In this document: positions 31,913 through 40,430 of the stretch, piece by piece
Layout of the letters: every line of letters begins with the position of its first letter
Numbering within the stretch: position 1 is the stretch's first letter
Assembly (NCBI RefSeq): GCF_900104745.1
Contig: NZ_LT629732.1
Span: 1,240,001-1,304,000 of the forward strand
DNA: 64,000 bases
Direction of reading: 5' to 3'
DNA from: Actinopolymorpha singaporensis
GTDB lineage: Bacteria; Actinomycetota; Actinomycetes; Propionibacteriales; Actinopolymorphaceae
Notes under the pieces: model-generated
Database searches by the model: none
What the model was told of the DNA's origin: nothing
What the model saw: the letters and a program-made list of their open reading frames with translations, nothing else
Program-made: the position numbers and the translations under genes

Positions 31913-33157
31913 GTGACCCCCGCACCCACCGACCAGCCGCCGGGCCGGCCCCGCCGCTCCCCCGGCCGGCCCTCCGAAGGGGCCGGCGACGGAGGCGGCC
32001 GCTGCCCGTGGACGGGCCGGCCGTCCTGGCGTGCGGTCGGGTCGTGGCCGGTCAGGTTGCCGATCGTGCTGGCGATCCTCCAGGTGGGCGGAACGCTCGG
32101 CGCCGCGCACAACCAGCCGGACACCAAGCCCGTCGACGCGCTCGCGATCGTGCTGCTGCTGCTCGGTCCGGCCGCCCTGGTGTTCCGCCGGGCCCGCCCG
32201 GTCGCGGTGCTGTACTTCGTGATGACGGTGTCGTTCGCCTACATCCTGCTCGGCTATCCGTACGGCCCGTTCTTCGTCTCCGCGATCGTGGCGTTGTTCG
32301 AGGCGGTGCGGTACGGCCACCGCTGGGCGGCCTGGCTGACCGCCGGCGCGGTGTACTTCGGCCACATCGCCTACCGATGGACGTCGGGCGAGGGGCCCGG
32401 CACCGTCGCGGCGATCGTGGTCGCCGGCTGGCTGCTGGCGGTACTGATCGGCTCGGAGCTGAACCGCATCCGCGAGGAACGCGTCAAGGAGAGCCGGCGG
32501 GCCAAGGCCGCCGAGGCCGCGGGCCGGGTCAGCGAGGAACGCCTGCGGATCGCCCGCGAGCTGCACGACGTGGTGGCGCACAACATCTCGCTGATCAACG
32601 TGCAGGCCGGCGTGGCGCTGCACCTGATGGACGCCCAGCCCGAGCAGGCCCGGACCGCGCTGACCGCGATCAAGCAGGCCAGCAAGGAGGCGCTGGTCGA
32701 ACTCCGGTCGGTGCTCGGCGTCCTGCGCCAGGTCGACGAACCCGGACCGCGTCAGCCCGCGCCCAGCCTGCGCCGGCTGACCGAGCTGGCGGCGCGCACG
32801 CGGGCGGCCGGGCTCGACGTCCGGGTGGAGGTGGAGGGTACGCCGGAGCCGCTGCCGTCCAGCGTCGACACCGCGGCGTACCGGATCGTGCAGGAGGCGC
32901 TCACCAACGTCCTCCGGCACGCGGGCGCGCGCTCGGCCGTGGTGCGCGTCGCGTACGCCGACACGGCCGTGACGGTCGAGGTGACCGACGACGGGTGCGG
33001 TACCCCCTCCGGCGGAGGTGACGAGCTCGGCGGTGGCAGCGGCCTGCCCGGCATGCGTGAGCGCGTCGGTGCGCTCGGCGGGCGGTTGCACGTAGGACCA
33101 TTGCCGGGCGGAGGATTCCGGGTGTACGCGGAGTTGCCGCGGGAGGGAGCACCATGA
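31913..33157 (+). CDS. NarL-type sensor histidine kinase
   Basis: A 414-residue kinase. A Pro/Arg/Gly-rich cytoplasmic N-terminus precedes about four to five transmembrane helices (about 45-180). The HisKA_3 domain has the phosphoacceptor His218 in RIARELHDVVAHNISLINVQ. The ATPase domain shows YRIVQEALTNVLRHA, VEVTDDGCG and GLPGMRERVGALGG. The short sensor has little extracytoplasmic sequence, so it probably senses a membrane or lipid-soluble signal. The stop overlaps the regulator gene start (ATGA, 33154-33157). No linked transporter identifies its regulon. Confidence 0.92.
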   Translation: MTPAPTDQPPGRPRRSPGRPSEGAGDGGGRCPWTGRPSWRAVGSWPVRLPIVLAILQVGGTLGAAHNQPDTKPVDALAIVLLLLGPAALVFRRARPVAVLYFVMTVSFAYILLGYPYGPFFVSAIVALFEAVRYGHRWAAWLTAGAVYFGHIAYRWTSGEGPGTVAAIVVAGWLLAVLIGSELNRIREERVKESRRAKAAEAAGRVSEERLRIARELHDVVAHNISLINVQAGVALHLMDAQPEQARTALTAIKQASKEALVELRSVLGVLRQVDEPGPRQPAPSLRRLTELAARTRAAGLDVRVEVEGTPEPLPSSVDTAAYRIVQEALTNVLRHAGARSAVVRVAYADTAVTVEVTDDGCGTPSGGGDELGGGSGLPGMRERVGALGGRLHVGPLPGGGFRVYAELPREGAP

Positions 33158-33819
33158 TCTCGGTCCTGCTCGCCGACGACCAGGCGCTGGTCCGCGCCGG
33201 TTTCCGGTCCCTGCTGGCCGCCGAGCCCGACATCGAGGTGGTCGCCGAGGCCGCCGACGGCGCCCAGGCGGTGGAGTACGCGCTGGCGAAGCGTCCGGAC
33301 GTCGTCCTGATGGACATCCGGATGCCCGACGTGGACGGGCTGGAGGCCACCCGCCGGATCGTCGCCGAACCCGAACTGGCCGGCGTGCACGTCGTCATCC
33401 TCACCACGTTCGACCTGGACGAGTACGTCTTCGAGGCGCTGCGCACGGGCGCGAGCGGGTTCCTGGTCAAGGACACCGAGCCGGTGGAGCTCCTGCGCGG
33501 CGTACGCGCGGTGGCCTCCGGGGACGCGCTGCTGTCGCCTGGAGTCACCCGGCGGCTGATCGCGGAGTTCGCCAACCGGTCGAAGGAGCCGGTACGCGGC
33601 GCGGACCTGGCGGCGCTGACAGAACGCGAGCGCGAGGTGCTCGCCCTGGTGGCCGAGGGGCTGTCCAACGACGAGATCGCCGCCCGGTTGGTGGTCAGCC
33701 CGGCCACGGCGAAGACGCACGTCAGCCGGGCGATGATCAAGCTGGGCGCGCGGGACCGGGCGCAGCTGGTGGTGTACGCGTACGAGGCCGGACTGGTGCG
33801 GCCCGGCTGGCTGGGCTGA
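33154..33819 (+). CDS. NarL/LuxR-type response regulator
   Basis: A 221-residue regulator. The receiver starts ISVLLADDQALVRAGFRSLLA, the phosphoacceptor Asp is in VVLMDIRMPDVDG, and the LuxR domain is LTEREREVLALVAEGLSNDEIAARLVVSPATAKTHVSRAMIKLGA. It is the partner of the overlapping kinase gene. It converges on the P-loop protein gene, with GCTGGGCTGAGCAC direct repeats in the short 53-base gap. Confidence 0.94.
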   Translation: MISVLLADDQALVRAGFRSLLAAEPDIEVVAEAADGAQAVEYALAKRPDVVLMDIRMPDVDGLEATRRIVAEPELAGVHVVILTTFDLDEYVFEALRTGASGFLVKDTEPVELLRGVRAVASGDALLSPGVTRRLIAEFANRSKEPVRGADLAALTEREREVLALVAEGLSNDEIAARLVVSPATAKTHVSRAMIKLGARDRAQLVVYAYEAGLVRPGWLG

Positions 33820-33872
33820 GCACTCCGCTGAGCACTCGGCTGGGCTGAGCACGCGTCCGGGCTGTGAAACCG

Positions 33873-34877
33873 TTATCGCCTGGGCACCCACCCGGACTGC
33901 TGCGCGTCCGGGCGTTGCGTTCCCCGATGCCGCACGGGTGGTGCCGGGATCTCCGTCGCGGGCCCCGGCCGGACCAACGCCGCCGCCCTGGTCACGATCT
34001 CCTGGGCCGCGGCGAGGGTGCCCGGCGCGAGGTCGCCCAGCCGGGTCAGTCCGTCCGCGCGGATCACCTTGTCGTGGGGTACGCGTACGACGGCGGCGAG
34101 GCGTTCGCGTACCGGTGCGAGCTCACCGTCCATCCAGCGCGGCGGGTCGGTGCCCGCGACCTCGACCACCGCGGCCACCATGCGGTCGACGGCCAGGCCG
34201 TCGTGTTCGAGCACCTGGACCAGCCGAGCCAGGGCGGCCGCCCCGAACCCGCTCGCCGAGGTGACCAGCACGGGCACCGCGTCGGGCCGGCGGGCCCACT
34301 CGTCCAGGACCGAGGGCCGGGCGGCGTTGCGGGCGGCGACGTGCGCCAGCGCGAGCGGCGCCGAGGTGTCCACCACCCCGGCGAACCAGCCACCGGTCTC
34401 CAGCAGGTGGGCGTACCACCCCGGGTCCTCGGGCACCCCCACCGGCGGCCGCGTCCACGGCCGGGCGTCGGTGAGTACGTCGTACCCCGGTCCGTCGGCC
34501 GCGTCCGCGCCGAGGTCGGGCAGGTCGTCGCGGCGGCGCCGGCGCACCGGGACGGACCGGCGCAGGGCCGCGTCACGTATCGCGTCAGGATCGAGGGGAC
34601 GACCGGGGGGAACGAGCGCTCCGGGCAGGCCGACCGCCTCGTCCCCGGCGACGTGGCGGGCGACACCGACACCGAGCCAGTCCGCCCACGGCGAGGCACC
34701 CCTGGGAACCGTGTCGACCAGCACCGTGCGGGTGGTCGGCGCGAGCACCTGGGCGAGCAGCCCGGCCAGCGCCGAACGTCCGGAACCGCCGTTCGCGCCC
34801 AGCACCGGGAGGAGTGCACGGACACCGCGCGGCAGCATGGCGCCTGCGCGCCGCCGGCTCGATCCACGCCACGTCAC
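33873..34877 (-). CDS. MinD/ParA-like P-loop protein with an altered Walker A
   Basis: A 334-residue protein with a MinD/ParA-like beginning, LLPVLGANGGSGRSALAGLLAQVL. The deviant Walker A (KGGxGKT/S) is recognisable, but the last Lys is Arg. VLVDTVPRGASPWADWLGVG and VVDTSAPLALAHV fit the strand-loop pattern. The C-terminal half has VPVLVTSASGFGAAALARLVQVL and VPHDKVIRADGL, as in MinD folds. No partner is adjacent. In actinobacterial secretion/conjugation-like loci similar GANGG proteins occur, so a link to the 46931-53030 cluster is possible but only an inference. GTG 34877 is chosen because TATTCT ends six bases upstream; ATG 34838 is the alternative. Confidence 0.6.
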   Translation of the reverse strand: MTWRGSSRRRAGAMLPRGVRALLPVLGANGGSGRSALAGLLAQVLAPTTRTVLVDTVPRGASPWADWLGVGVARHVAGDEAVGLPGALVPPGRPLDPDAIRDAALRRSVPVRRRRRDDLPDLGADAADGPGYDVLTDARPWTRPPVGVPEDPGWYAHLLETGGWFAGVVDTSAPLALAHVAARNAARPSVLDEWARRPDAVPVLVTSASGFGAAALARLVQVLEHDGLAVDRMVAAVVEVAGTDPPRWMDGELAPVRERLAAVVRVPHDKVIRADGLTRLGDLAPGTLAAAQEIVTRAAALVRPGPATEIPAPPVRHRGTQRPDAQQSGWVPRR

Positions 34878-34889
34878 CGGTCGAGAATA
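34878..34889 (-). promoter_or_regulatory. -10 hexamer for a leaderless P-loop-protein transcript
   Basis: On the minus strand TATTCT (34889-34884) is followed by six bases and GTG 34877. Confidence 0.45.
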
Positions 34890-34932
34890 GCCGCGCCGAA
34901 GGCCAGTCGGCCGCTCGCCCGACGTGACGGGA

Positions 34933-34962
34933 GCGGCCGGCGACGTCGTTGTCGCCGGCCGC
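34933..34962 (-). terminator. Strong hairpin after the sugar ABC operon
   Basis: GCGGCCGGCGAC (34933-34944) pairs perfectly with GTCGCCGGCCGC (34951-34962) around a six-base loop. It lies 48 bases after the stop of the last permease gene and before the promoter of the P-loop gene. There is no T-run, which is common for actinobacterial terminators. Confidence 0.65.
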
Positions 34963-35009
34963 TGCACGGACCGTCGTCCATACCTGCTCGCTACCCGGGC
35001 ATGTGTCAA

Positions 35010-35846
35010 CTACTGCTTGACAGCACCTGCCGCGAGGTCCGCGAGGAACTGCCGGGCGCCGAGGAAGAACACGATGATCAGCGGGATCACCGCGAGCAGC
35101 GTGCCGGCCATCACCATGCTGTAGTCGGTGTTGTAGAGGCCGTTCAGCTGCGACAGCGCCACCTGCAGGGTCTGGCGACCCGGGTCGATCAGCACCACCA
35201 GCGGCCAGAAGTAGTCGTTCCAGGCGTTGATGAACGTGAAGATCCCGAGGAACGCCAGCGCCGGCCGCAGCAGCGGAACCGCCACGTGCCAGTACTGCCG
35301 CCAGAAGTTGCAGCCGTCGATCCGAGCGGCGTCGAGCAGTTCCGAACTCACCGCGCCCTGGGCGTACTGCCGGAGCAGGAAGATGCCGAACGCGTTCACC
35401 GCGCCAGGCACGATCAGTGCCTGGAACGATCCCACCCAGCCGAAGTTCGCCATGATGACGAACGACGGCACCGTGGACAGCTGGGACGGGATCATGAACG
35501 TCACCAGCAGCACGACGAACAGCACGTTCTTGGCGGGGAACTCGAACTTCGCGAACGCGAACGCCGCGATCGAGTCGAAGAAGAGCACCAGCACCGTCGT
35601 CACCACCGCCACGAAGATCGTGTTGGCGGTGGAGCCGAGCAGGTTCACGCTGTCGAAGACCTTGCCGAAGTTCTCCAGCAGGTGGGTGCCCGGCAGTAGT
35701 TCCGGCGGGAACTTGAAGATGTCCTGCGTCGTCCGGCTGGCCATCACGAACATCCAGTAGAACGGGAAGATCGAGACGGCGACGCCGAGAAGGAGCAGCA
35801 CGTGGGTGACGACGGACCACACGCGCCGGGCGGCGACCGCGTTCAT
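35010..35846 (-). CDS. Carbohydrate ABC transporter permease (MalG type)
   Basis: A 278-residue inner-membrane permease with six helices. The coupling EAA motif is in SSELLDAARIDGCNFWRQYWHVAVPLLRPALAFLG. FPFYWMFVMASRTTQDIF and the late AWNDYFWPLVVL are typical of MalG-like CUT1 permeases. It overlaps the MalF-type gene by four bases. No ATPase gene is linked; CUT1 importers in actinobacteria often share an unlinked MsiK-type ATPase. Confidence 0.93.
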   Translation of the reverse strand: MNAVAARRVWSVVTHVLLLLGVAVSIFPFYWMFVMASRTTQDIFKFPPELLPGTHLLENFGKVFDSVNLLGSTANTIFVAVVTTVLVLFFDSIAAFAFAKFEFPAKNVLFVVLLVTFMIPSQLSTVPSFVIMANFGWVGSFQALIVPGAVNAFGIFLLRQYAQGAVSSELLDAARIDGCNFWRQYWHVAVPLLRPALAFLGIFTFINAWNDYFWPLVVLIDPGRQTLQVALSQLNGLYNTDYSMVMAGTLLAVIPLIIVFFLGARQFLADLAAGAVKQ

Positions 35847-36814
35847 GCGCGCACTCCCTTCCGCGAACCCCGGTTACCGGCGCCCTGCACCAGCCGCCAG
35901 TTGATCAGCGAGAACAGAATCATGATGACGAACAGGCCCCAGCCGATCGCGGCGCCGTAGCCGAACTGGTTGTTGATGAACGCCTGTTGGTAGAGGTAGA
36001 GCACCATCGTCGAGCCCTCCGAGCCCGGCCCGCCGCCGTTGCCGACGAGCACCTGCGGCTCGGTGAACAACTGCATGCCGCCGATGGTCGAGGTGATGAC
36101 GGTGAACAGGATGATCGGGCGCAGCAGTGGCACCGTGATCCGGAAGAAGACCTGCCACAGGCTCGCGCCGTCGACCCTGGCGGCCTCGTACAACTCGGTC
36201 GGGATCGCCTGCAGCCCCGCGAGATAGATGATCGCGTTGTAGCCGGTCCATCGCCAGATCACCATGGCGGCGATGGCGATCTTGATGCCCCACGGCGTGT
36301 TCAGCCACTCCACCGTGTCGAGGTGCATGCCCTCCAGTGCGGCGTTCAGCAGGCCGAAGTTGTTGCTGAAGATCGAGCCGAAGATGATCGCGATCGCCAC
36401 GATCGAGGTGACGTTGGGGATGAAGTACGCGATGCGGTAGGCGCTGCGGCCGCGGATCTGCTGGTTCAGCATGAACGCGATGACCAGCGCGAAGAACAGC
36501 ATCGGGATCGTGGAGATGAACCAGATCTGGAAGGTGTTGACGATCGACTTCCAGAAGATCGGGTCCGACAGCATGAACTGGTACTGCGCGAGCCCGACGA
36601 ACTTCATCGGTCCGATGCCGTCCCAGTTCTGGAACGACAGGTAGAGCGAGAACCCGATCGGGAACAACCCGAAGATCGCGAACAGGATGTAGAACGGCGA
36701 GATCGCGAGGTAGAGCGACAGCAGTTCGGACTTCGTGCGACCCGCGTGGGTGCCGGTGGAGCGGCGGTCGTCCGGGGCCTGCACCGGGGCGGTGATCGGC
36801 GTCGTGGTGGTCAT
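35843..36814 (-). CDS. Carbohydrate ABC transporter permease (MalF type)
   Basis: A 323-residue permease with six helices. An EAA loop is in PTELYEAARVDGASLWQVFFRITVPLLRPIILFT, and the N-terminal NWDGIGPMKFVGLAQYQFM segment is typical of CUT1 permeases. It follows the binding-protein gene after one base and overlaps the MalG-type gene. The pair forms the membrane channel of the importer. Confidence 0.93.
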   Translation of the reverse strand: MTTTTPITAPVQAPDDRRSTGTHAGRTKSELLSLYLAISPFYILFAIFGLFPIGFSLYLSFQNWDGIGPMKFVGLAQYQFMLSDPIFWKSIVNTFQIWFISTIPMLFFALVIAFMLNQQIRGRSAYRIAYFIPNVTSIVAIAIIFGSIFSNNFGLLNAALEGMHLDTVEWLNTPWGIKIAIAAMVIWRWTGYNAIIYLAGLQAIPTELYEAARVDGASLWQVFFRITVPLLRPIILFTVITSTIGGMQLFTEPQVLVGNGGGPGSEGSTMVLYLYQQAFINNQFGYGAAIGWGLFVIMILFSLINWRLVQGAGNRGSRKGVRA

Positions 36815-36815
36815 G

Positions 36816-38093
36816 TCAGATCAACCCCAGGTGGGAGAGCTGTCGGTCGGCTTCGGCGAGCGCGTCCTTCCACGCCCGCTCCGGATCCTTGCCGGCACTC
36901 CAGATGTTGGTGATCTGGTCGCTGAACGCCGGCCCGATGACGTTGTCGTACGGGCTGAGGTAGACCGGTTTGACGTTCTTCGCCGAGGTGGCGAAGACCT
37001 CGTTGATGACCTGCCCGCCGTAGAACTTGTCCTTCACCTGTGCCCGCCGGTCCTCCAGCGAGGCGATCGCGGAGGGGTAGAGCTGCATCTCGTTCAGCCC
37101 GTAGATCAGCTGGTTCTCCGGCGACTGGAGGTACTTGATCACCTTGAACGCGGCCTCCGGGTCGCGGCACGACTTCGGGATGCCGAGGAACGAGCCGCCG
37201 CTGTTGCCGGCGCCACCGGGTGCCCGGCAGACCCGCCACTTGCCGGAGGTGCCGGAGGCCGCGTCGGTGAGGACCTGGCCCATCCACACCGCGCCGACGA
37301 ACGACGCCACCCGGCCGGTACTCATGGCGGCGTTCCAGTCGCTGGTCCAGTCGTTGGTGTTGGAGGTGATTTTGCGGCGGTAGGCGTCCACCGCGAGGTC
37401 CCACGGCTGGCGCACCTGGGGCCCGTTGCCGATGAAGTGGTTCTTCTCGTCCATGTAGCGCTTTCCCTGCTGGGCCAGCGCCTGGCCATAGACCATGTCG
37501 ACGTTGGGCATCATGTACGTCTTCGGCAGCTTCTTGACCAGGGTCGAGCCGGCCTCGAGGTACTTCTCCCAGGTGGACATCTGGGCGGCCACCTCGGCGG
37601 GCTCACTCGGCAGCCCGGCCCTGTCGAACAGGTCGTGCCGGTAGAAGAGTGCCGTCGGCCCGGTGTCCATCGGGAAGCCGACCATCCGGCCGTCGGGGGT
37701 GACCCCGCGCTGCCACTTCCAGTCGAGGAACTCCGACTGGACGTCCTTGGCGCCGATGTCGTACAGGTCGACGAACTGGTCGGCGTCGGGGAAGTACGTC
37801 GCGACGTCCTCGTTCAGGCCGACGATGTCGGGGATGTAGGCCTTGCCGGCCAGGCTGGTGAGGAACTTCGACTTGAAGTCGCCGCCGATCTTCTGTGGAA
37901 CCAGTTTGACGCCGGTCGCCTTGGGCGTCTTCGCCAGCAGTGTGTCGCTGATCGAGCGGTTCCAGTACCAAAGGCTCAGGGTGCCTTCGGGGGTGAGGTA
38001 GGAACCCCGGGTGCCACAACCGGAGGTGCCGAGGAGAGCGGTGCCAAGGAGTCCAGAGGCCGCCGCGAGAAACGTGCGTCGGTTGGGCGCCAT
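36816..38093 (-). CDS. Extracellular sugar-binding lipoprotein of CUT1 ABC importer
   Basis: A 425-residue family 1 solute-binding protein. The N-terminus MAPNRRTFLAAASGLLGTALLGTSGC has a twin-Arg pair and a Cys25 that would be lipidated, although the lipobox (TSGC) has Thr at -3. The mature part shows LSLWYWNRSISDTLL, FLDWKWQRGVTPDGRMVGFPMDTGPTALFYR and a late Trp-rich region. The ligand is unknown. GAGGTGAAC before the ATG at 38091-38093 supports this start rather than the upstream one. First gene of the importer operon; several inverted repeats lie just upstream. Confidence 0.92.
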   Translation of the reverse strand: MAPNRRTFLAAASGLLGTALLGTSGCGTRGSYLTPEGTLSLWYWNRSISDTLLAKTPKATGVKLVPQKIGGDFKSKFLTSLAGKAYIPDIVGLNEDVATYFPDADQFVDLYDIGAKDVQSEFLDWKWQRGVTPDGRMVGFPMDTGPTALFYRHDLFDRAGLPSEPAEVAAQMSTWEKYLEAGSTLVKKLPKTYMMPNVDMVYGQALAQQGKRYMDEKNHFIGNGPQVRQPWDLAVDAYRRKITSNTNDWTSDWNAAMSTGRVASFVGAVWMGQVLTDAASGTSGKWRVCRAPGGAGNSGGSFLGIPKSCRDPEAAFKVIKYLQSPENQLIYGLNEMQLYPSAIASLEDRRAQVKDKFYGGQVINEVFATSAKNVKPVYLSPYDNVIGPAFSDQITNIWSAGKDPERAWKDALAEADRQLSHLGLI

Positions 38094-38196
38094 GTTCACC
38101 TCGTTTCGTGAGACGAGCATCGATGAGAACAGGCGCCTGCGGAGTCGAGAAGAGGCCGCGCACGCCCGGCTGCTTCGACGGCGCAGTGGGGGTGCG

Positions 38197-38301
38197 TCGA
38201 AGCGTTTCCGCAGCGTATGGCCTTGCGTGATCGGGCGGAAGACGCTTTCCGATTCCGGACTTTGTTCGGAATACCGAACGTTTGACGTTATGCCGAACGT
38301 C
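38197..38301. promoter_or_regulatory. Operator-like inverted repeats upstream of the sugar importer
   Basis: Four elements lie in about 105 bases. CGAAGCGTTTCCG (38198-38210) and CGGAAGACGCTTTCC (38236-38250) resemble LacI-family operators in opposite orientation. TTCGGAATACCGAA (38265-38278) is a perfect inverted repeat with a 4-base centre. GACGTT (38284-38289) and AACGTC (38296-38301) form a further pair around ATGCCG. They precede the sugar-binding-protein gene, and the last pair overlaps the EcsC stop. No LacI gene lies in the window. Confidence 0.5.
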
Positions 38302-38968
38302 GAGGAGGAAGCTCACTCTGCGCGTACCGGCCCACGCGGTACGTCGCCACAGCGTCCACGACGGCACCGACTCCGCCGCCGAGGAGCGGGATCCGCCGGC
38401 CCACGGTGAGGCTCAGCCGCTTGCCGCCGACCTGGGCGGCGAGGATCGCGCCGAGCTCGGTCGCCACCCGGTGGTCGAGCTCGACGTCGTGCACCGGAGC
38501 GGTCGCGATCGCCAGCGGAGTGGACGGCAGCGAGCCCTTCTGCACCAGCTCGGTCACCGTGTCGTCGCCGAGCAGGCAGGCGGTGACCGCCGTCCGGATG
38601 CGGGGATCGCCCAGGTCGTACCCGCGCAGGTGGGCGATCGCCGCGACCATCCTGGCCTGCAGTACGGCGAGTCCGGTGATGTTGGCCGGCAGTGCGAGCG
38701 GGAGGATCGCGAATCCGCCGAGGCTGGTCACGAACCCCTGTGCGCCGGCCAGCCGGACGTGCTGCTCGACCACCTCGTCGGCGGCCCTGGTGTGGTCGCC
38801 CCCGGCGCGGGCCAGGTGGCGTTCGGCCACCGCCAGCGCACCGGGGAACCGGCCGCGGCCGTCGATGGCGGCATCCAGGACGTTGCGGAACAGTGCCGCC
38901 GCGGCCCGCGGCGTCACCTGGCGGGCCATCGGCCCCAGGCTGCGCGCGACCATCTTTCCTACGGCCAT
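38288..38968 (-). CDS. EcsC family protein
   Basis: A 226-residue protein resembling the EcsC family. It has LGGFAILPLALPANITGLAVLQARMVAAIAHLRGYDL and the C-terminal GRRIPLLGGGVGAVVDAVATYRVGRYA, both moderately hydrophobic and probably membrane-associated. In Bacillus EcsC is encoded with an ABC transporter, but the biochemical role is unsettled. ATG 38966-38968 has GGTGG upstream. It is oriented with the sugar importer but separated from it by the operator region. Confidence 0.8.
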   Translation of the reverse strand: MAVGKMVARSLGPMARQVTPRAAAALFRNVLDAAIDGRGRFPGALAVAERHLARAGGDHTRAADEVVEQHVRLAGAQGFVTSLGGFAILPLALPANITGLAVLQARMVAAIAHLRGYDLGDPRIRTAVTACLLGDDTVTELVQKGSLPSTPLAIATAPVHDVELDHRVATELGAILAAQVGGKRLSLTVGRRIPLLGGGVGAVVDAVATYRVGRYAQSELPPRRSA

Positions 38969-39167
38969 GGTCCACCTGTCCGTTCGACGAGAGATCTGTA
39001 GGAGATTTGTACGGATCCGATCGACGGGAGCGCCGGCCCGGGGACCCCTGGCCGGCACCGTCCTGGACGAGCGATCTGACGAAACGATACGTCGTGATGC
39101 CGGATTCCGCGCGGCTGGTCGGATCTCACCCCCTTCTGTCCCCATGCTGCGGGCCGGAGCCGACCCG

Positions 39168-39219
39168 CGGCCGGGACCACGGGCCGGGACCACGGGCCGG
39201 GACCACGGGCCGGGACCAC
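39168..39219. repeat. Four tandem copies of a 13-base unit
   Basis: GGGCCGGGACCAC occurs three times exactly in succession (39181-39219), preceded by one copy with a first-base change (39168-39180). It lies 39 bases before the -10 hexamer of aat in the 301-base divergent region between EcsC and aat. The rest of that region shows no gene. Confidence 0.85.
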
Positions 39220-39257
39220 GAGGCGGCGCCGCCCGAGCGGGGAGCCGCCGGCTTGGG

Positions 39258-39269
39258 CAGGATGGGTGC
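39258..39269 (+). promoter_or_regulatory. -10-like hexamer before aat
   Basis: CAGGAT (39258-39263) lies six bases before GTG 39270, with no Shine-Dalgarno sequence. The identical CAGGAT-N6-start arrangement precedes the Fpg/Nei gene. Confidence 0.4.
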
Positions 39270-39989
39270 GTGCCCACCGAGCTGCCGCCCTCCCGCTGGG
39301 AGTTCCCCACACCCGACCTCGCCGGTGACGAGGACCTCGTGGGCCAGGGCGCCGACCTGGACCCGGCGACGATTCTCGCGGCGTACCGCAAGGGGATCTT
39401 CCCGATGCCGGTCCGGCGGTCCGCGCCGACCGCCTGGTGGTCGCCGGCCCAGCGGGGCATCCTCCCGGTGACCGGCCTGCGGGTGTCGCGGTCGCTGCGG
39501 CAGTCGTGCGCGCGGTTCACCGTCCGGGTGGACACAGTGTTTCCCGACGTCATCGAGGCGTGCGCCGACCCCGGCCGACCGGGCGGCTGGATCACCCCGG
39601 AGATCATCGCCGCGTACGTCCGGCTGCACGAGCTCGGCTGGGCGCACTCGGTGGAGGCGTGGACTCCGGAGGGTCAGCTCGCCGGCGGGTTGTACGGGCT
39701 GGCGATCGGCGGGTTGTTCGCGGGCGAGTCGATGTTCCACCGGGTCCGGGACGCCTCCAAGGTCGCCCTGGTCGGCCTGGTCGACATCCTCGCCAAGGAG
39801 CCGGACGCCGAGCGGCGCCTGCTCGATCTGCAGTGGCGTACGCCGCACCTGGCGTCGCTGGGTGCCATCGAGATTCCGCGCGCGGAGTACCTCGCCCGCC
39901 TCGATCAGGCGCTGCGGCTGCCCAGCCCGCCGGCGTTCGGCGGGCGGACCGAAGAACCTCGATGGGCGGGGAACGCCCGCGGCAGGTAG
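39270..39989 (+). CDS. aat: Leucyl/phenylalanyl-tRNA--protein transferase
   Basis: A 239-residue N-end-rule aminoacyltransferase. It has LAAYRKGIFPMPV, WWSPAQRGILPV, the catalytic-domain motif HSVEAWTPEGQLAGGLYGLAIGGLFAGESMFHRVRDASKVAL, and LLDLQWRTPHLASLGAIEIPRAEYL. It transfers Leu or Phe to N-terminal Arg/Lys for ClpS-ClpAP(C)-dependent degradation. The last 85 bases overlap the end of the converging hypothetical gene; the tail after residue 210 lies beyond the conserved core. Confidence 0.95.
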   Translation: MPTELPPSRWEFPTPDLAGDEDLVGQGADLDPATILAAYRKGIFPMPVRRSAPTAWWSPAQRGILPVTGLRVSRSLRQSCARFTVRVDTVFPDVIEACADPGRPGGWITPEIIAAYVRLHELGWAHSVEAWTPEGQLAGGLYGLAIGGLFAGESMFHRVRDASKVALVGLVDILAKEPDAERRLLDLQWRTPHLASLGAIEIPRAEYLARLDQALRLPSPPAFGGRTEEPRWAGNARGR

Positions 39990-40306
39990 GACGGGTCCCG
40001 CGGCACCTCCTCGGCGGCGCCGATCCGCACGATCGTCTGGGTGATCGCGTCGTCGGCGTCCTCGGCGCCGGCGTAGCTGTCCAGCGAAGGGGACAGCGCA
40101 CCGCCGGCGAGGATGTCGGAGAGCAGGTGCGCGTCACGCGGCCGCAGCCGGAACGACCCGACGCAGGTGTCGTCCCGCCACAACGACAGCACGACCAGAC
40201 CCTCGGCACCTACCCGGGGATGCCAGTTGACCCGCAGAGTGCGGTCGTCTCCGCGTACGTCGAGGAAGACCTCGCCGTGAACAGGCAGCGGCGTGACGTC
40301 GGACAT
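39905..40306 (-). CDS. Conserved hypothetical protein
   Basis: A 133-residue protein of unknown function. It starts MSDVTPLPVHGEVFLDVRGDDRTLRVNWHP and has a beta-rich pattern with CVGSFRLRPRDAHLLSDIL. There is no signal peptide or membrane helix. CATGAT lies six bases before the ATG (40307-40318), again suggesting a leaderless mRNA. It is divergent from the Fpg/Nei gene and converges with 85 bases of overlap on aat. Third-position GC is high throughout, which supports coding. Confidence 0.7.
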   Translation of the reverse strand: MSDVTPLPVHGEVFLDVRGDDRTLRVNWHPRVGAEGLVVLSLWRDDTCVGSFRLRPRDAHLLSDILAGGALSPSLDSYAGAEDADDAITQTIVRIGAAEEVPRDPSYLPRAFPAHRGSSVRPPNAGGLGSRSA

Positions 40307-40418
40307 GCGTCGATCATGCCGCGATTTTCCCGCGGCGCCTAGGACAGACCCTCGGACCTCCCCCAGGTAGGCCGTGATCGCGGCACAGATCAACTGGTCC
40401 TGAGCCGGTGGCCCGGGG

Positions 40419-40430
40419 CAGGATGTGGGC
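40419..40430 (+). promoter_or_regulatory. -10-like hexamer before the Fpg/Nei gene
   Basis: CAGGAT (40419-40424), six bases, then ATG 40431. It supports starting the protein at MPELPEVE, which catalysis requires. Confidence 0.4.
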
